In this document: positions 35,911-47,971 of the stretch, piece after piece
Position numbering within the stretch: position 1 is the stretch's first letter
Layout: each line of letters starts with the position of its first letter
Program-made: the position numbers and the translations under genes
Notes under the pieces: model-generated
Database searches by the model: none
What the model saw: the letters and a program-made list of their open reading frames with translations, nothing else
What the model was told of the DNA's origin: nothing
From: Amaranthus tricolor
Lineage: Eukaryota > Streptophyta > Magnoliopsida > Caryophyllales > Amaranthaceae
Reading direction: 5' to 3'
DNA length: 64,000 bases
Assembly: GCF_026212465.1 (NCBI RefSeq)
Contig: NC_080055.1
Coordinates: forward strand, 17,506,963-17,570,962

Positions 35911-38900
35911 TGAAACAATCATATTATTAGGAGATTTCATTAGTCGTTTTTAGTGCCTAATTTTTCTTATATATTTGTTCGTTACTAATTATAATTTAAT
36001 TAGTGATGGTAGTAATTTGAAAATTCTCTACAATGATTAGAAACATGTTAATTCGTAATGCGATTATGAATCGTAACAAGTAACGTAAACTTTGGAGGTA
36101 AAACTTAAAGTTGAGCAACTACCCATAACAGTTCGAAAAAAATTTTAATTATTACCCAAGCATATTATATAACCATGATGGGAGTAAATTAAATATTTCT
36201 CACATATACAATTGATTTTTAAACATGAAGTACAAGTTACATAACTTGTTACATGTACAATAATTTTTACCCAAACTTTAAACTATCTTAGATAAACCTT
36301 TCTTATACCATAATAGACCAAATTGAGGACAAAAAGCACTCCAAATCAGCCCCAAACAGCAGCTAATATGGCTATCCCAAATCCCCTTAGTAGCTCCTTG
36401 TTCACTTACACACTCAAGCCAATCACACTACCCAAAACCCCTTTTGTTCTACCCAAAGCTTGTGCATCATTACAACCATGCAAGAGGCAAATATTTGAAG
36501 CAAAAACACTCCATTTTCTGAATAATTAGTCAGCCATAAAGCCCAACACAATTCTCCCAAGTTCATCCATGAACAAACACTAAAATCCTTCAAACTTTCA
36601 ATAACTAGAACACCTTCTTTTCTCATCAAATCTCCTTCAAAAGCCCATCTAAAAGTTCTGAAAATTTACGTTTATAAACTCAAATCTCCCATAAAAATAA
36701 TCTTCATCTTAAGAGCTTTCCATAGACACCAAACTTGAAGAAATCCACCAAGTATAGAGTAAGTTATGTTCATTTCTTTATTCCACTAGTTTTTTGTTAA
36801 AATTTGTTCATGTAAAACATTTTTTTTACATGAATCTTTCTATAAACTAAGATCATTATAAAATGAGTATTTTATCTCTAAACTAAGAAAATCATCATTT
36901 ATAAATCTATAAAAATAGGACATAATAGAAAGTAAGATGTATTTCTACAAACATATAAATTTTGTTACTTAAAGGATTCAAATAAAATTATGCGACTTAA
37001 CTAAGTATGTTGCTCAACATAATAAGTATACTCCAAATATGTTAAAATCATCACAAGTATTAGTCTAACAACTCTAACTAGGAAAAGTTAAGTGCATGTT
37101 AGAAATCCAAAATTATTATTGATTTTTGGATGAATGCAATATGTTTAGTTGAAGAGTTGGAGTTGAGACTTGAAGGGCAAGGACCCGAAGTTAGAACCAC
37201 TTCTAAAAACGCGTAGGAGCTTACGTGGGAGCTTACGGAATAATTATATAGGCTTGGAGTCGAGGTATGTCACATGGGGTGATTTTTTTTAAAAGGATTT
37301 AAGAACAAGTTGGAAAAGTTTATGTATAAACTTGTTTTTTTAAAAAAAAAAAATAAATTCCCAAAGAGAAGTTCTTAAATCTTGAAAAATGATGTCAAAA
37401 TGATAAATTTGAGTATGAAATAATTTATTACATGTATTATTATTGTGGGCATCATGCATGTTGATTTTATAAATTATTGTATGTGTAAAGGCATGTTTAA
37501 CACTACTTTGTGAAAGTTATTGTGATGGAAATGATTATATGAATTTGAAAATATTTGAAATTCATTTTAAAAGAAATTTCCAGTAGCTATATGTTAAGAA
37601 AATTTCTTGGATACTTTTTGTTGAGATTATTCGTTAAATTGATATTTTAATGGATTTTATGGTGTTAAATACTCTTATAGTAAAACATGGTATTAGATGA
37701 ACCCTTCATCATCAAAAATAATTAATAAAAACATATTATAATGTCTCCAACAAGATTTGGCCAGAATATATTTAGTTTGGAATTTTTTTATTATTTTTGA
37801 ATAATCGTTAAATTGTTTAACGGTAAATTGTAAAATGATAAAATATAAAATAATTACCAAACAAAGACATATAGACTTGAAATTTTTATCACATACTCAT
37901 ATGGATAGTAGGTAAAATTGGTAAAAGTTTTGGAAGATTTCGTTGACATTTAAGGACCTTAGTAATTTTTACTCGATTATTAATAATCGGTAAGTTTGAA
38001 AACGGTAAAATATAAAATAAATACTAAATGACGTCTTTTGGACATGAAAATTTTATGAGACACTTATATAAACAGTAGTTACATGTTAAAAAATTTATAT
38101 GGATTTTCGTGACCATATATGGACTTAAATAAATTTTATTCGGTTTAGTGGTAAAATAAGGATATTAATTATTAAAAATAGCCCACATAATTTTTAATGG
38201 TTATTTAAAATTTTATACCCCTTAAAATAGCTTCTGGAATATCATATAAGTTTTATAATATTTTATCCGGACTCAAATAATTTTAAACCTATTTTATTCT
38301 ATTTATCGATAAAATATCTTTACAAAATAATAAAACATCATACATGAGTTTTATAAGTTCAAATAGCCTAATAAACATGTTATATGACTTCTGAAACTTT
38401 GGTATAATTTTATAAAATAAATTATTAATTATTTACTAATTTATCAAATTAATAGACAATGTTTATTTATTAAAAAGTATAATATTGTTGATTAAATTTT
38501 GGTAAAAATAGAACTATATAAAAAAATTTATAATTATATTAATAACCTACTGCCTCATAGTATAAATTAAGTTTAAATTAGATGGTTTATAAATTTTATG
38601 GATTTAAGACACCATTTAAATAACGGTAAATACCGAAATTGTCGAAAATAATTGTAAGATCGTTATAAATTCGCATAACCAATTATAATCTGATGGGACA
38701 ACCTTAAATTCATTTTAAATAAGGTATTATAATGACTTGATTAATTTGGGCCTTGTTGGAGAATTAATATGTACTTTGTAAATCAATTATCGATTTTATT
38801 GCCGGCAAAACTATCGCGTATTTAAGAAAATAGTGTTTTATGAAATCTTCTGTCGTATTGATTTTATAGACTTATGAATCATATTCTAGTTGTTTTGAAT

Positions 38901-40048
38901 GAATTTCAAAAACCTTTTAAGTTAAAACCCTTTTAAGTTATATTTACTTTAAGAAGGATTGAAATGAAACATTTTAGTGGTTTCCTTAAAAAAAAATTAT
39001 ATTGAACTTTAATTACTTTTTGTTACGATGCAATTCCATACATGCTAGTGATGCCCCAATATAATACAAAGGTTATGTTTAATGATATGATTATGCTAAG
39101 CATGTTTTACCCATTTGGGAAATATTATGATTTGATTTTGCTAAGTCGCAAATAAAGTATGTTTTGCTATGTGCAAATAAAAGATGTTTATCATATTGAA
39201 AAAGTTGATACTTTTGACTTTCAAATGCTATTAAAATTACAAGATATATATTATGTACAAAAAAATGTTTTAGCCTAAATGGCGGGTATATATGCCACAG
39301 CAAATGTTGTGTGCATGATTAAACGGCTCACCAATGCTGAGCGCGTATTGTTCACAATACCATTGTGTAACACTTGCCGGACATGTCGCGAACGGTAGAC
39401 CGACTACCAAACGAGTCACAGGATGACTCACAGTGTAACCATGTAAACTTATGATATGAGTTTGAAATTGATTTGGATCTATTGAGATCTTATGATTTAT
39501 GATGAAAAATGAGAATTTGAAATTACTATAGAGCCATTGAACTGGATTTGAATCATAATATGATTTATCAAATGAAAAAGCATATTTCAAAATGAATTTA
39601 CTCATAAAAAAAAAAGATTCTAATAACTTGTTTGACGGACACCAGTGTGTTTATACTCAGCCCTTTTGCTGATACTATGCTTTGTATGTTTTTCCAATGG
39701 TTTTGTTTTTAGAGTAAACCCCTATGGCACCTCGACGGAGAATGGATATGCGAGCGGAAGTTGAACCCGAGTTGGAGTATGACTCCCCTTTTGTTTAGAT
39801 CTCTTTATTGTATTTGAGAGACTATTAGTTTAGATTTAGACTATTTTAAGGATGTAATTTGAACTTTGGACTTATTTCGATTTGGTTGTAATTTTCCTAT
39901 ATTTTGGACAGTTAAGACTTCCGTTATATTGCTTGGATATTGGTTTAATCTTTAAGTAACCCCTTAATTGTGTTGGCAAAAGTAAGCTTCCGCTTAATTA
40001 ATACTAAATTCCAGTTAGTGTTTGCCTTCATAATTCGAGGCGGTTACA
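35911..40048 (+). repeat. Gypsy LTR 4, terminal, longer (4,138 bp)
   Basis: Same ends as LTRs 1-3 but 757 bp longer, mainly from one 754-bp segment (36654-37407) plus three extra bases near 36280. It also has private changes such as ACATGTT near 36044, GATTTGG near 37755 and CCATTTGG near 39111. It is followed not by a gypsy PBS but by Copia RT sequence, so this is the right edge of the array. Confidence 0.95.
36654..37407 (+). other. 754-bp LTR segment present only in LTR 4
   Basis: The segment is bounded by the 4-bp direct repeat TAAA (36650-36653 and 37404-37407), of which LTRs 1-3 keep one copy. It has no TG/CA ends, inverted termini or coding frame. I read it as ancestral LTR sequence lost from LTRs 1-3 by a microhomology deletion. 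A separate insertion is the less likely alternative. Confidence 0.75.
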
Positions 40049-41468
40049 TTGGGTATTAGTGAATCTTCCTCCAACTTGTAAACCAATTGGTTGCAAGTGG
40101 ATTTTTTGCAAGAAAATGAAGATTGATGGTACTGTTGATAAATTCAAGACCCGTTTAGTGGCACGAGGCTTTAGACAAAAACTAGGTATTAATCATTTTG
40201 ATACATATGCACCAGTTGCAAGGACAACCACCATTAGGTTGTTGGTAGTTATAGCTATAATCTATTATCTAATGATCCATCAAATGGATTTTAAAACTGC
40301 ATTTTTATATGGGGAGCTAGATGAAGAGGTATATATGAAGCAACCCATGTGTTTGTTTTGAAAGGACAAGAGAACAAGGTGTGTAAACTTGTTAAGTCAT
40401 TGTATGGACTTAAACAAGCATTAAAGCAATGGCATCAAAAATTTGATTCAACAATATTGTCCTTTGGATTCAAATTGAATCAAGTTGATATGTTCGTATA
40501 TTGAAAATTTGATTAACAATGAAATGGAGTTATCACTTGCCTATATGTAGATCACAAGGTCATCTTTGGTACAAATTTAGTACGAGTCAAAGAGACAAAA
40601 TAAATTTGTCTATATCCTTCCAAATAAAGGATATAGGGGAGGTCAATGTGATCTTAGGCATTAAAATCATAAGAGATGATTGTTGAATTAAGCCAAGTCA
40701 ATCTCATTATATTGAGAAAGTTCTTAATTGGTTTAGCATGCTAGACACGACTCTAATCATTAATCCCACGGAACCGAGTATGAAATTCACTAAACATACC
40801 GGATCATCAATTTCACAATTGGAGTATTCAAAGGTCATCAAATCTTTTATATATTTTATGACATGTAATAGATCATACATAGCATTTGAGGTTGGTAAAC
40901 TAAGTAGGTTTAAAAGCAACCCCAACCCTCATCATTGGATGTTGATAAGGAGAGTATTGAGACACTTTAAAGGTTTTATGGATTACGGTATAACTTATAG
41001 TGAGGAAGCTCCGTTTTGGAATGTTATTTTGATGCTATTCTGATTAATAATGAAGAGGATAGCTTTTCAACTAGTAGTTGGGTATTTGTTACGGGGGAGG
41101 TGCCATTTTACGGTCCTTAATAAAACAAAAATGTATAGTTGACTCGCAGAATTTATAGATCTTGCTTCAGCTGCAAATGAAGCGGAAACATTAAGGATTC
41201 TCTTGTTTGAGATACCTTTGTTGCCAAAGCCAATATCGCCGATGGCGATTCATAAGAATTACACAACAGCTTTGGCTAAAGCTTACCGTCGAGTGTATAA
41301 AGGTAAGTATTGTTATTTTTCTTTTAGGCACATCCTAGTGCAAGAATTTATCACTAACGGGGTCATAATTCTTATGAGAACACTAAGTTCAATTTGGCTA
41401 ATTTTTTCACTAAAGCCATGAGTAGAGATTCAATTGAACAACCGTCAATTGCAATCGGGTTATGTTAA
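40049..41468 (+). pseudogene. Decayed Ty1/copia RT-RNase H fragment (target of the array)
   Basis: Starting right after LTR 4, the frame reads into a typical Copia RT (VNLPPTCKPIGCKWIFCKK, KTRLVARGF, FDTYAPVARTTTIRLL, MDFKTAFLYGELDEEVYMKQP). Further on, in several frames, are YGLKQA, a degenerate catalytic box (LYVDHKVIFG where YVDD is expected), a connection region (SYIAFEVGKLSRF, RVLRHFKGFMDYG) and the RNase H end (LAEFIDLASAANEAETL, FTKAMSRDSIEQPSI). Numerous stops and shifts show that it is old. The missing 5' half should lie left of the array, beyond the window. If so, the array inserted into this element's pol gene. Confidence 0.85.
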
Positions 41469-42022
41469 CTAAAACTAAAAGGAAAGCACAATTCACACAC
41501 GAGTAACGTCATGTCTTGAATTCAATGTGGTGTAATTCCTTTGAACTTCATAAGCAACAAGGATAAATGACCCTGATCGTGATGAACGAGCTAGTCGTCC
41601 ATAAAAAGTTATCAAGGTCAAGAATAGCAGAGCTCTTGTTGAAGTATGCATTCATGGGGATACTATATACGTAATGAGAACCTACCTATATATGTTTGAA
41701 GTTTGTCCTCTTCAAGTAGTCATGATTGGCATACTGACTATGATAAACATATCAATAGATATGGATACGACCGTTATAATATGTCATGGTAATGACTTTT
41801 TGTTATTGCTTTTATGTGTATTTCATCTTCAAGTGGTTGGATAAGATAGTTGATTCAAATAAGCGGGGATATCCGTTTCAGCTTAATCACTTGTAAAATG
41901 TGTTATACTAGGCATTAATTAATCTCGTAGGGACATTAGTGTTGATGCACGAAAAGATATTATTTACTTAATTTGTGACAAGAGAATACAGTTGAAAGAT
42001 ATTCTAAATGGCGGAGGATTAT
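41469..42022 (+). other. 3' untranslated region of the old Copia, with a candidate PPT
   Basis: Non-coding sequence between RNase H and the presumed LTR. A purine-rich string, AATGGCGGAGGATTAT (about 42007-42022), resembles the purine tract usually found just before Copia 3' LTRs. I see nothing else supportable. Confidence 0.45.
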
Positions 42023-42413
42023 TGGACATTTAGAGTATATAGGACCAATGATAAATATAATATAGACTACATATAGTAGTGGGACCAATATGAAATAATA
42101 GCAAAGTCCAAATACATGCCGAAAAAAAAAATCGCAAAAACACAACAGCGAGAATGCGGCGAGTCGTCACTTGTGTTAAAATCTATTTCAATATGAGATA
42201 AATCTTGAAATCGAGTTGGCTTTAACGAAACGCCGAATCGACATTTAGGCGACGTGTCATCCCTAGTGTTCTGTCTTGCTGTATGCAGTTTTAGTTAGTT
42301 TTATCTGTTTAATGTGGTAGTTTAAATAATTCTTAATGATTAGTAACTCCCTATTAATGATATTAACTGATGACACATCAGTTATTATGGATTTAGCATT
42401 TGTTTTATGCATC

Positions 42414-42418
42414 CCTAT
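42414..42418. repeat. Left target-site duplication CCTAT of the solo LTR
   Basis: CCTAT is repeated at 43889-43893, directly after the terminal CA of the solo LTR. The duplicated bases overlap the TATA-like motif of the older LTR. Confidence 0.88.
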
Positions 42419-43888
42419 TGGTGTGCAAATTTTAAATTACCGCAAGCGCACGGTGTACGTGTAGCAATACGAATCGAACTCAGGGAGCGAGTTAACTAAT
42501 TTGTTCGAGTTATGACTACGAGACATGAATCAACAAAATATTTGGTTTAAGAAACTAATACTACTATAAGTAATAACTAAATTGATGTAAATAAAACTAA
42601 TAATTAAATCTAAATCAATGATTAAAACAAAGATGATAATAATAAGGAAAATCTAGGGTGTCGGGAATCGCCTAATTCTAACATGGGAGTCAATTATTCT
42701 CATAATTGTCTGAATTTAAGTCCTTGGTATTATTAAACGTGATCTAATTAATCTTAAGCTTCCACTCTATTGATCAATATCGGTTTAAGACCTTACTAGT
42801 ATTAATCCTCAAACTTCCATTTTATTGGCTAAACTAATAGGAATTTAACTCAAATATATCTCAATCCTAAATTAATCCTAATCTCAAACTTCCGTTTTAT
42901 TGAAAAGGTTGACAAAGATATTTAAACTAAGATTCATTAAGCATAGGTTTAATCATAGACCCAAATTTCACACAATTAATCGATAAAATATTCCATGCTT
43001 CAAATTAGGGTTAATCCCTTAACCCTAGAGAAGAAAACTACTCACTAAACATGGTGATGAACATACAATTAATGATGAATGAAAACCTAATTGAAATACT
43101 ACACATGAAAATGATGAATAATTTAATGCAAAAAGACAAGTAATGAAGTAGTAAATTAAGAACACTTACTAATGGAGAAGAACATAAATGTAAATTGCAA
43201 TAAAAATAAATATACCAATGGAGTTTTTTCAACAATGAAAGCTCTTAAAAGGAAGAACAACAAAAGAGAGAATTCGGAAAAATAACTAAAAACTGATGCT
43301 TGATAAAAACAACTACTGCTATTTATAGTATTTCCTAAAAAATAACTGAAAAACGCACGTGAAAAATATCTGACGCACTGGCGTCGACTCGTGACATCAG
43401 GGGCGACAAGTCATCGCTTTTGTTCTGCCTGGGAGAATTGACTTCAGTAGGTTGGTGACGAGTCGTGGCAAATGGGGATGACTCGTCACTTTGTCTCAGG
43501 ATTGTTCTGAGCACTTTAGTAGATATGCAACGAGTCGTGGCATCCTGGGGACCACTTGTCGCTTTGCCTCTGGACTCCAAATGCTCTGCGACGGGTCGTG
43601 GCTTTTTGACACAGCTTAGCTACGACTCGTTTCTTTCCCTTGGGGCTTGTTTGACTCGATCTCTTCACTTCCTTAGGGATCTTAGCCATTTTTCCAAGTC
43701 TTCACCCTCTTATCACCACCGGAACCTAATAAAACTCCGATTTTCGCCTCAAAATTACATGAAATACAATATTAAACATATGAGGCAAAAATCTGAAATA
43801 ATACTATCAACACTACCTAAAAACCCACTAAACATCACATAAGGAGTATAAAAATGACATGAATAAGTGCAAATAATCGCACTTATCA
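42419..43888 (-). repeat. Solo LTR (1,470 bp) of an unidentified LTR retrotransposon
   Basis: Bounded by TG...CA and by a perfect 5-bp target duplication (CCTAT). It has no internal coding region, PBS or second LTR, as expected after intra-element LTR recombination. The minus orientation is suggested by TACTATAAATAG on the minus strand at about 43320-43331, downstream of a repeat-rich U3. The U3 part (43380-43630) holds several near-palindromic ACGASTCGT motifs. The family is unknown to me. Confidence 0.85.
43384..43630. repeat. Repeated ACGASTCGT palindromes in the U3 of the solo LTR
   Basis: Core matches lie at 43384-43392, 43458-43466, 43478-43486, 43530-43538, 43591-43599 and 43622-43630. 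They sit in imperfect 60-75-bp units that also share strings such as GAGTCGTGGCA and GGGGAYGACTCGTC. They could be transcription-factor sites or an enhancer-like array. Confidence 0.6.
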
Positions 43889-44355
43889 CCTATATAAATA
43901 AGGTGCATACAAAGGGAATTCCAACCTTCTTAAGTCTTTTTCTGAAATTGCCTAAGAACACAACTTTGCTCTTATTTTCTCTTTGTCACATTAAGTGTTA
44001 CGGGAGAGTAATTAAATCTTCTTGCATCATTGAGTTCTTAAATCCTCCAAATACATCATTGTTTCTTTGCATCCTCTTTGTGCTAAGAGAATGTTGAGTA
44101 GTTTGTATCTCTTTGTGAGTTTCATCAACATTTCCAAGCACCCTTGTGGGAGAAATATCACAAAAGGAAAGTAACGACACGTCTACTACTCATATCAAGT
44201 TTTCGAGTGACTTTTAACGTTGCAATCAAATCTTCAAGAAGTTCTACTTGGTGATCATTGAAGTTCCATAGCCAATTTCAAGGGGAATAAAATTGTAGTT
44301 TGTTTGTACTTGTAACTGGTAATTGTATTTTGCATCATATTTCCAATATATTACA

Positions 44356-44616
44356 CTAATTTTCCATTAACATTTTCACTATCTAATACCTACTACCAAA
44401 CGAGACGTAAATACCACCTCAATGGAACAATGTTCTACTACTTCCACACTTCACATCCACCCCTCTCGTTAAGATTGCTAATGCCCATGGCAACAATCAA
44501 CATCCTTAACATGATAGCACTACATCTCTTACACTATTATTACACTAGTTAATTTGCTTTTAGTATATGTCACTCGCTTAAAATTTCTCAAAAATAGTCC
44601 GAAATTGATTATAATT
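44356..44616. other. Intergenic sequence, nothing recognised
   Basis: AT-rich sequence between the old Copia LTR and sirevirus copy 2. I see no coding frame, repeat or RNA feature. Confidence 0.5.
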
Positions 44617-44621
44617 TACTT
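44617..44621. repeat. Left target-site duplication TACTT of sirevirus copy 2
   Basis: TACTT occurs here and at 55468-55472, directly outside the element's TG and CA termini. Confidence 0.93.
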
Positions 44622-46078
44622 TGTTGGACCTCTTGAGTTTTGATGATGACCACACTGTATTTAAACAATTATGTTTTTTAGAGATTATGTGCAGGTCGAT
44701 ATCCGGTCGTAATTATGATCGTTGATAGTACCTATGGCTTTGTTTATGGAAATGTACGTGTCAAAAGGATTCAAGAGATGTTAGAAGAGTATATCGCTTG
44801 GGATGTAAAATGGAGACAGGAGGTCTACTATTCCCAAGTTGGATGTTCTAGCTAAACTGGAATTCAAAGACAGCGCACTGTTCCTAACTGGAGTCAGCCT
44901 ACGTCCACTAAAAATTCTGATTACTATTTAATTATTATTTTTAGTTGATGTATTAAATAAAGTTAATTTGTTGCAATTATAATTAATTAAAGTTAATTGG
45001 CAAAATGTTTTCCAAAATGATTTTTCGTATTTACTTAACATTATTTTAGGATCTATATTTTGTAAATATTGGATTTTCTAAATATAGGAACAGCTGCTGT
45101 TGAAAAAGTCTTAGTTATTGTTATTATTTTAGAACCGGTCTTTATATTAGAAAATAGGTTATCGTTCCTATAATTAGTTAGCTTGTAACCATTCCTATTT
45201 TTAGTAAGTATAACCGTTTCTATAAATAGCATAAAAGTTCCAGCAGTTATTACTGGAACAGGAACTGCTATTGCTTAAAGGGAACAGAACCTATTATTAG
45301 TAAATGGGAACAGCGGTTATTGATGTTTTAACCGTATGCTTGATTTAATCAAGTCTTGTGGAAATAACCGTCTGTTTGATTAATCCACATTACTCCCATG
45401 ATCTTTTTGATAAAGGAATAATAGATTGGATTATTCCATTTTCTTAAAGATTTTATTTTTTTATAAATAGCAAGTGAATTCGGCTGTTCCTAAATGTATC
45501 TAACGTATGAACTTTCTTATTTTCATGTTATTATTTTTGGAAATCTACAAGGAATATTTTTTTTTTGAAAATTGCCAATTAACTTGTAATATTTTCTTGA
45601 GCAACTCATTGATTTTATTTTTAAGATTTTTATCCTTTTTGTAAGGGTTTTTGAGAATACTTGTAATTAGACTCGGGTGAGTCTAAGGGGGAATTAGATA
45701 GCTTTGAGTGAAGCTAGTGAAGAGTTTAGCTTTTAGTAAAGCTGAGTTTGTTGCTTTGAGTAAAGCAATTTGAGAGAGAAGAGTTGGCCTAGTTGATTCG
45801 CTTCGAGTGAAGTAAGGTGTTTATTGTAATTGTAACTAATTGCCTTAAACATAGTGGAGTATTTAGAAATCCCGAGGGGTCGTGGTTTCTCTTTCTGTTT
45901 AGGCCTAGAAGGTTTCCACGTAAAAATCGTTTGTCTCTTTTATTATTTTGCTCTAAGTTTAAGCTTTATTTATTTTAATTCAATTCCGCAAAAACAAGGC
46001 AAGAACGTTTAAAATAGTAACAACAAAAATTCACCCCCCCCCCTCTTGTTGCTGCTCCCGTTCCTAATTGAGTCTACA
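44622..46078 (+). repeat. 5' LTR of sirevirus copy 2
   Basis: Starts TGTTGGACC and ends GAGTCTACA. It contains two TATA-like elements (TATAAATAG at 45221-45229 and 45462-45470), several GGAACAG/CTGTTCC words, and a C-run near 46033-46043 just before CTCTTGTTGC. The run is longer here than in the 3' LTR. Confidence 0.95.
45462..45470 (+). promoter_or_regulatory. Candidate TATA box in the 5' LTR of sirevirus copy 2
   Basis: TATAAATAG lies about 615 bp before the LTR end, a position like that in copy 1. A second candidate is at 45221-45229. Which one is used cannot be told from sequence. Confidence 0.5.
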
Positions 46079-46080
46079 AT

Positions 46081-46094
46081 TGTTATCAGAGCCC
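46081..46094 (+). other. Primer-binding site of sirevirus copy 2
   Basis: TGTTATCAGAGCCC starts two bases after the LTR. It matches the iMet complement with one G-to-T mismatch at the third base. Confidence 0.88.
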
Positions 46095-46146
46095 TGTTCC
46101 TAGTAGATCAGGAAACCCTGAGGGCAGAATCCTGGTGTTCCCAAAA

Positions 46147-47960
46147 ATGTCAATTATGAACGAGCGAATGAAAGAAGGGTATTGTACTCAAAGACTGCCC
46201 ATGTTTGATGGAAAATTCTATACTTACTGAAAAATAGGATGGAGATCTTCATCAAAGCGGAAAATTATCAAGTTTGGAGAGTCATCGAAATTGGAGAGTT
46301 TGAGGCAACCATTACTAACTCCAACAATGAAGTTGTTCCCAAACCAATAACCGAATTTGAAAAAGAAGATTTTCAAAAAATGGAATTAAATGCTCTTGCT
46401 ATAAAATTGGTTCACTGTGGTCTTGGACCAAATGAACACAATCGCATAATGAGGTGCAAATCTGCCAAGCAGATTTAGGACCTGCTAGCTGTTACCCATG
46501 AGGGAACAAGTGAAGTCAAACGTTCCAAAATTGATTTGTTGATGTCTAAATATGAAAGATTTGTTATGGAACCAAGGGAAAGCATCCAAGAGATGTTCAC
46601 AAGGTTCACCAACATAACAAACGAACTTGTCTCTCTTGGAAGAATAATTCCCACCGATGAACAAGTAAGGAAGATCCTTAGGAGCCTTCCACAAGATGAG
46701 CGCTGGAGGGCCAAGGTTACAGCTATACAAGAGTCCAAAGATTTTACAAAGTTTAATCTAGAGGAGCTGGCTGGTTCCCTAATGACGCATGAATTACATT
46801 TGGGAACAGCCGACAATTCCAGGAACAAGGGACTGGCCCTGGCAGTTGGGGAACAGGACGAGTCAGAATGCGATGAGGAAGAAGCTGCCTTACTGGTACG
46901 AAAATTCAAGAAGTTCTTCAGAAACAGCAGGTATACAAATCAAAGAAACAATAAAGAAAGAAGAACAAAAACCAATCTTGAATGCCACAAATGTGGAAGT
47001 ACCGAACACTTCATCAAGGATTGCCCAATGTGGAAGAATGAAAAGGGCAAGGGAAAGACAAGGGATTCAAGAAGACCGTTGAACAAAGAAAACTTTAACA
47101 AGAGTGACTTTCACAAGGCCATGATCGCTGCATGGGGAGAGACTGAAAGTGATGATGAAACTGTTGTTCCCGAAGAAGAAGAGACAGCAAACCTATGTCT
47201 CATGGCTACGCATGAAAGCAAGGAGAAGGAACCGATAAGGAAGCAGGTACATATCTCTAATCCATTTTCTATCCATCTATCTAAGCTAAGTAAAAATAAA
47301 TTAATTAAGTTGCCAAATGAGACACAGAATAAATTAGAAAATTGCAATGAGAAGTGTCTCCAATTAGAAAAGGAGCTCAAGTTAAGCAAAGACCATGTCT
47401 CCTATATAAACACCTTTAGATCCGATGTCCAAAACAGATTTTTCAGTTTGTTGGACCAAAACATAATTCTAAAGAAAAATATGGAGAGAATTAAAAAGGA
47501 AAATGTTATTCTTAATATTGAGTTATCGCAATACAAATTATTAGGCTTAAATGAAGAATTGAATGATGCTTCTACTAAATATTTGTGCTATGATTTTCAA
47601 ATTTTAAAATTGAATCAAGAATCCAACCGTAACAATAATGACAAGTTTGAATTAAATTCAAGAGAAAAAGGGAAAATCAAAATTACTCCCAAATGGATTC
47701 AAGATGCCAAAAGTAAAAATTCACAAGGCGTAAATTATTTTAAGAATAACAAGAAGAAAAAGGCTTACGTTGATCTCCCTAGTGTCATAATCTGTTCCTT
47801 TTGTGGAGGAACTGGCCATCTGAAGGACCAGTGCACCAAAAGGGAACAGTACACCGTCTCCAACAGAAATTATGTCGATAACATTCTGATTAAGAAAAAT
47901 GATTCATGCAAAATCGACAAGGAACCCAAGAAAGTCTGGGTTCCTGTAACTAACCATTGA
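46147..47960 (+). pseudogene. Gag of sirevirus copy 2 (two lesions)
   Basis: It begins with an ATG and MNERMKE, then a capsid-like region (WRVIEIGEF, MELNALAIKLVHCGLG, MSKYERFVMEPRESIQEMF, RILRSLP-type segment near 46670). A first zinc knuckle (CHKCGSTEHFIKDC), a coiled coil (LSKNKLIKL, NCNEKCLQLEKELKLSKD, onwards) and a second knuckle (CSFCGGTGHLKDQC) follow, ending WVPVTNH. A one-base loss near 46229 shifts frame and TAG at 46476-46478 interrupts it. From 46536 the frame is open for 474 codons. Gag and pol are in different frames here, while in copy 1 they are in the same frame across a stop. Confidence 0.9.
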
Positions 47961-47971
47961 TTTCTTTCAGG
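47951..47971 (+). promoter_or_regulatory. Candidate branch point and 3' splice site at the gag-pol junction, copy 2
   Basis: CTAAC (47950-47954) is followed by TTTCTTTCAG (47961-47970) and then the first pol codon. The gag stop TGA lies between. Copy 1 has the matching CCTAAC...TTTGCTTTGCAG just after its gag stop. This is a motif match only, with no proof of splicing. Confidence 0.4.

Larger units (their letters stand above)
1..40048 (+). mobile_element. Tandem LTR-sharing array of Tekay/Del-type Ty3/gypsy chromoviruses
   Basis: Four direct LTR copies alternate with internal regions without intervening host DNA, and each internal region is flanked by LTRs shared with its neighbours. LTR starts are 8,469, 8,463 and 8,462 bp apart. 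The left end lies outside the window, so only the right border is seen: LTR 4 ends at 40048 and abuts an old Copia RT sequence. Lineage is assigned from the domain order gag, PR, RT, RNase H, IN and a C-terminal chromodomain, from long LTRs of about 3.4 kb, and from an iMet-type PBS. The flanking target-site duplication cannot be tested because the left flank is missing. All units carry the same stops and frameshifts, which points to amplification by recombination. Confidence 0.9.
42023..44355 (+). repeat. Probable 3' LTR of the old Copia, interrupted by a solo LTR
   Basis: The LTR is 42023-42418 plus 43894-44355, with the solo LTR and its duplicated target between. Evidence is the position after the RNase H and PPT, a TATA-like CTATATAAATAAGG at 43890-43903, and homology of the downstream part to the LTR-like sequence at 56404-56853. 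Both contain a Tyr/Gly-poor leader with a shared string near TGGGAGAAATATCACAA (44151) and TGGGGGAAATATCACAA (56640). Outer limits are estimates. Confidence 0.6.

Noticed and set aside
36654..37407. A separate transposon inserted in LTR 4
   Set aside because: No inverted termini, TG/CA ends or coding frame. The only flanking repeat is a 4-bp TAAA, better explained by deletion from the other LTRs.
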